Origin: Candidatus Dormiibacterota bacterium
Lineage (GTDB): Bacteria > Chloroflexota > Dormibacteria > Aeolococcales > Bog-877
Length of the DNA: 61,589 bases
Direction: 5' to 3'
NCBI GenBank assembly: GCA_027306595.1
Contig: DAHUZI010000133.1
Location: 1-61,589 of the forward strand
A program made the translations under genes and the position numbers. Position 1 is the stretch's first letter, and the number at the start of each line of letters is the position of its first letter. The notes below the pieces were generated by a model, which searched no databases, was not told where the DNA came from, and was given only the letters and a program-made list of their open reading frames with translations. Shown here piece by piece: positions 59,046-61,589 of this stretch.

Positions 59046-59963
59046 TCAGCCCCCCTCCATGTCGAGCGGGTTGACCGGGTGCGGCCAGCCCGCCTGGGGC
59101 TCGTCGCCGGCGCCGCCGTCCTTGAGCAGGAGGCCGAACCGGGACTTGGCCCGCAGCCGGGCGAAGAAGCCGGGGGTCTCGGCCAGGTGGACGAGCTGGA
59201 GGTCGGGGCCCCGACCGATCAGGACCTCGCCCCCGCGTCCGGCCTCGATCGGGTGCTGACCATCCGCGGCGACCGTGACCCGGCCGCGCTCGACCGCCAC
59301 GCGGATCGGTCGGTCATCGGGGACGACGACCGAGCGGCTGACGAGGGCGTGGGGGTTGAGGGGGGTGAGGATCGTGGCCGCCAGCTCGGGGTGGACCGGC
59401 GGGCCCCCCGCCGAGAGAGAGTAGGCGGTGGAGCCGGTGCTGGTGGCGACGACCAGGCCGTCGGCGTCGAACTCCCCGACCCGCTCCGCGCCGGCATCGA
59501 CTCCGAGGCGGACCAGGCTGACCCCGACCGCCCTGAGGGCCACCTCGTTGACCGCGAGCGCCCGCCAGGGTGCGGGCGGCGGCACGCCGTCCCCGACGAG
59601 GGTCGCCAGCAGGACGTGGCGCGGGACGATCCGGTGGCGGCCGGCGGCGAAGGCGTCGAGCGCCGGGGGGAGCTGACCCAGCTCGAGGTCGGTGAGGAAG
59701 CCGAGCTGGCCGCGGTTGACCCCGAGGAGCGGGATCTGGGCGGGGCAGGCGAGCCGGGCCGCGTAGAGGAAGGTGCCGTCGCCGCCGACCGAGACCAGGA
59801 GGGCGGTGCGGTCGCGCTCGGCCGCGAAGGTCCGGGCCACGTCCGCCTGCGCCGTCCAGCTCCGCAGCCCGAGCGCGGTGGCGCGGGCCTGGGCGGCCGC
59901 CAGCGCCGGCTCCTCCGGGGGCACCCGGGGGTGGAGGACGAAGCCGACGGCCTCCCGGCTCAC
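59046..59963 (-). CDS. nadK: NAD kinase, 305 aa
   Basis: 'LLVSVGGDGTFLYAARLACP' (GGDGT), 'PLLGVNRGQLGFLTDLELGQ' and 'TSTGSTAYSLSAGGPPVHPE' are the NadK motifs. Makes NADP from the NAD product of NadE. GTG 59963 overlaps the stop of the TlyA-like gene. Confidence 0.94.
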   Translation of the reverse strand: MSREAVGFVLHPRVPPEEPALAAAQARATALGLRSWTAQADVARTFAAERDRTALLVSVGGDGTFLYAARLACPAQIPLLGVNRGQLGFLTDLELGQLPPALDAFAAGRHRIVPRHVLLATLVGDGVPPPAPWRALAVNEVALRAVGVSLVRLGVDAGAERVGEFDADGLVVATSTGSTAYSLSAGGPPVHPELAATILTPLNPHALVSRSVVVPDDRPIRVAVERGRVTVAADGQHPIEAGRGGEVLIGRGPDLQLVHLAETPGFFARLRAKSRFGLLLKDGGAGDEPQAGWPHPVNPLDMEGG

Positions 59964-60580
59964 GCCGGCCTCGCCGGGGCTGGCAGCTCGAGCGCCGCGC
60001 TCCATTCGATCGTGCCCGAGCGGCCTCGGGGCTCGGCGGCGATCGGGCCCTGGGTTCGGATCCCCGGCTCGGCCATGGCCAGCCGCTCGAGAACCGCCCG
60101 CGCCACCCGCTCGCCGACCTCGTCCACGACCACCCCGCCCCGGCCCACCTCCTGGCGCCGGGCCTCGAACTGGGGCTTGATCAGGACGATGGCGACCGCC
60201 GGGCGAGTGAGGAGGCGGCGCACCGCCGGCCAGACCGCCTCCAGCCCGATGAAGGAGAGGTCGAGGGTCGCGTGATCGGGCGCCGGCCCCGAGAGCGCCG
60301 TCAGGGTGCGAAGGTTGGTGCGCTCGAGGACGTGGACCCGGGGGTCCTGGCGCAGCCGCCAGGCGAAGAACCCGTAGGCGACGTCGACGGCATAGACGAG
60401 CCGCGCGCCCCTTTGGAGCGCGCAGTCGGTGAACCCCCCGGTGGAGGCGCCGGCGTCGAGGACCACCGCGCCCCGAAGGTCGATCCCGAAGGCGTCGAGG
60501 GCGTGGGCGAGCTTGCGCCCCGCCCGGCTGGCGTACGGCTCGGCGGCGCGGGCCGTCCCCACCCCCGCCACCCCGCTCAC
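59960..60580 (-). CDS. TlyA-like rRNA 2'-O-methyltransferase without S4 domain, 206 aa
   Basis: 'YASRAGRKLAHALDAFGIDL', 'VLDAGASTGGFTDCALQRGA' and 'LIKPQFEARRQEVGRGGVV' match the FtsJ-fold methyltransferase half of TlyA (normally ~270 aa). The N-terminal S4 RNA-binding domain is absent: upstream codons overlap another gene, and no S4-like frame is seen. GTG 60580 overlaps that gene's stop (GTGA). Place between nadK and xseB is the usual tlyA position. Confidence 0.85.
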   Translation of the reverse strand: MSGVAGVGTARAAEPYASRAGRKLAHALDAFGIDLRGAVVLDAGASTGGFTDCALQRGARLVYAVDVAYGFFAWRLRQDPRVHVLERTNLRTLTALSGPAPDHATLDLSFIGLEAVWPAVRRLLTRPAVAIVLIKPQFEARRQEVGRGGVVVDEVGERVARAVLERLAMAEPGIRTQGPIAAEPRGRSGTIEWSAALELPAPARPA

Positions 60581-61008
60581 ACCAGCATCCCGACCACGAC
60601 CCCGAGCGCGATCCCGACCAGGACCTCGACCGGGGTGTGGCCGAGGAGCTCGAAGACGCGCTCGTGCCGGAGGCCGAGGTGGCTGCGCAGGTCGTCGAGG
60701 ACCCGGTTGAGGACGAGCGCCTGCTGGCCGGCCGCGCGCCGAACCCCGGTCGCGTCGTAGACGACGACGATCGTCAGGATCGCCGCCGCCGCGAAGATCG
60801 GCGACCCGGGGCCGAGGAGGCGGGCGAGCCGGGTGGTGAGGCAGACGGTCATGGCGGTGTGCGAGCTGGGCATGCCCCCGGAGCTCCCCAGGGAGCGCAG
60901 GCTGAGCTGGTGGGCGCGCAGCGAGTCGGTCGCCACCTTCAGCACCTGCCCGAGGGCCCAGGCCAGAAGCGGTGACCAGACGAAGCCATTGCGCAGAAGG
61001 GCGATCAC
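60577..61008 (-). CDS. divergent PAP2 / DUF212 family membrane protein, 143 aa
   Basis: 'GSSGGMPSSHTAMTVCLTTR' carries the SGxxPSSH-type motif, 'RAAGQQALVLNRVLDDL' the conserved second block, and 'LGHTPVEVLVGIALGVVVG' the last His block, as in YuiD/DUF212 proteins. About four transmembrane helices. Probably a phosphatase-like membrane enzyme; activity unproven. Overlaps xseB. Confidence 0.85.
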   Translation of the reverse strand: MIALLRNGFVWSPLLAWALGQVLKVATDSLRAHQLSLRSLGSSGGMPSSHTAMTVCLTTRLARLLGPGSPIFAAAAILTIVVVYDATGVRRAAGQQALVLNRVLDDLRSHLGLRHERVFELLGHTPVEVLVGIALGVVVGMLV

Positions 61009-61274
61009 CCGGGCGGCCCGTCGCCCGGCACCTCCTCCAGGGCGAAGGGCTCCGGACGCGGCTCGCCGCCCTCGCCGAGGCCGAGCACGGCGACCCGGCG
61101 CTCCACCCCGTCGAGGAGCTCCCCGGCGCGGCGCAGGAGCGCCACCCCCCGCTCGTAGACGGCGAGGGCCTCCTCAAGCGGGACCTCGTCCTCCTCCAGC
61201 CGGGCGATGAGCGCGTCCAGCTCCGCGGCCGCCTCCTCGTACGTCAGCCGCTCGACGGGCACGGCCTCAGCCAT
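61005..61274 (-). CDS. xseB: exodeoxyribonuclease VII small subunit, 89 aa
   Basis: 'RLTYEEAAAELDALIARLEE' and 'VPLEEALAVYERGVALLRRA' are XseB. ATG 61274 has GGAGG 6 nt upstream and overlaps the xseA stop by 8 nt. The C-terminal 30 residues are non-conserved. Confidence 0.92.
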   Translation of the reverse strand: MAEAVPVERLTYEEAAAELDALIARLEEDEVPLEEALAVYERGVALLRRAGELLDGVERRVAVLGLGEGGEPRPEPFALEEVPGDGPPG

Positions 61275-61589
61275 GCGCAACCTCCTCCGCCTCGACCCCG
61301 GTCACGGTGCTGTCGACCATACCGGCTGGGAGCCGGGTGCGCAGGCGTGACCCGATCCGAAGGTCCTGGGCTCGACGCGCCACCCGGCCGGTCGCGAGGT
61401 CGAAGGTGACCGAGTAGCCGCGGGCGAGGACCCCAAGGGGGCTGAGCGCCTCCAGCCGGGCGGCCCGCGCGCCCAGCTCCCAGCGCAGCCGGCGCCCCCT
61501 GCGACCGGCGGCCTGCTCGAGCCGGGTCCCGCGCTCGGCGAGCCGGACCCGCTCGGCGGCGACCCGGCGCGCCGGACCCGCCTGGCGCA
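61267..61589 (-). CDS. xseA: exodeoxyribonuclease VII large subunit, C-terminal part (runs off the window)
   Basis: Not in the ORF track. The last ~107 codons read a basic coiled coil, then 'LEALSPLGVLARGYSVTFDL' and 'GSRLRTRLPAGMVDSTVTG', the conserved XseA end. The 5' part lies beyond position 61589. Confidence 0.88.
   Translation of the reverse strand, partial: RQAGPARRVAAERVRLAERGTRLEQAAGRRGRRLRWELGARAARLEALSPLGVLARGYSVTFDLATGRVARRAQDLRIGSRLRTRLPAGMVDSTVTGVEAEEVAHG

Noticed and set aside
1-61589. CRISPR array or insertion sequence with DDE transposase
   Set aside because: No regularly spaced ~25-40 bp repeats with unique spacers and no transposase-like frame were seen. The repeat clusters at 3.6 and 10.3 kb are too short and irregular for CRISPR.

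Overview
The window is high-GC (roughly 70% or more by eye) bacterial chromosome. Gene content and order (fused SecDF, QueA/Tgt beside RuvABC, PspA-type stress genes with HtpX/PspAB, infC-rpmI-rplT-pheS-pheT, rimP-nusA-ylxR-infB-rbfA-nrnA-truB-ribF, scpA-scpB-rluB-cmk) fit a free-living, monoderm-like bacterium of the Chloroflexota / Candidatus Dormibacterota / Actinomycetota neighbourhood. I cannot fix the phylum from the sequence alone. Several promoters place a TAnnnT -10 box 6-7 nt before the start codon, which suggests frequent leaderless mRNAs, as known in Actinomycetota and relatives.

Region 1 (1-14,870) is accessory: an integrative element at the 3' end of tRNA-Thr(GGT), whose far end lies outside the window. 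It carries a divergently expressed regulator end, an XRE repressor-like protein, a phage/satellite-type AAA+ replication protein (primase-helicase-like) with a cluster of palindromic 8-mers inside its 3' end, several small zinc-finger proteins, an HTH protein with a large internal inverted repeat, a serine recombinase beside inverted copies of a ~21-bp site, and a lysozyme-like operon. A decayed stretch (9.4-11.2 kb) holds pieces of a second, related element. The right end has two tandem tyrosine recombinases plus two small linked genes. No capsid, terminase or conjugation gene is visible, so the best comparison is a P4-like satellite or plasmid-like integrative element.

Region 2 (14,870-21,020): tRNA-Thr and tRNA-Tyr, a quinone-oxidoreductase-like enzyme, and an envelope-stress module (PspA fused to a PspAA-like domain, a DUF1707-RDD membrane protein, PspAB, HtpX protease). 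It is followed by a C-terminally truncated tyrosine recombinase and a small YeaQ/GlsB-type membrane protein.

Region 3 (21,040-43,550) is a long minus-strand housekeeping block: riboflavin/FAD synthesis, tRNA modification (TruB, Tgt, QueA), ribosome maturation and initiation (RimP, NusA, YlxR, IF2, RbfA, IF3, L35, L20), protein export (SecDF), Holliday-junction processing (RuvABC), YebC, TyrRS, Mpg, CvpA and PheRS. Many genes overlap by 4 nt (GTGA/ATGA), implying translational coupling. IF3 appears to start at AUA.

Region 4 (43,550-61,589): ThrRS without a TGS domain, tRNA-Val(GAC) with two small zinc-finger genes and an MFS transporter, then a second minus-strand block: KsgA, TatD, RsmI, NadE with a separate nitrilase-type gene, DnaQ-DinG, Cmk, RluB-type synthase, ScpB, ScpA, RecN, NadK, a TlyA-like methyltransferase without its S4 domain, a DUF212/PAP2-like membrane protein, XseB and the 3' end of xseA.
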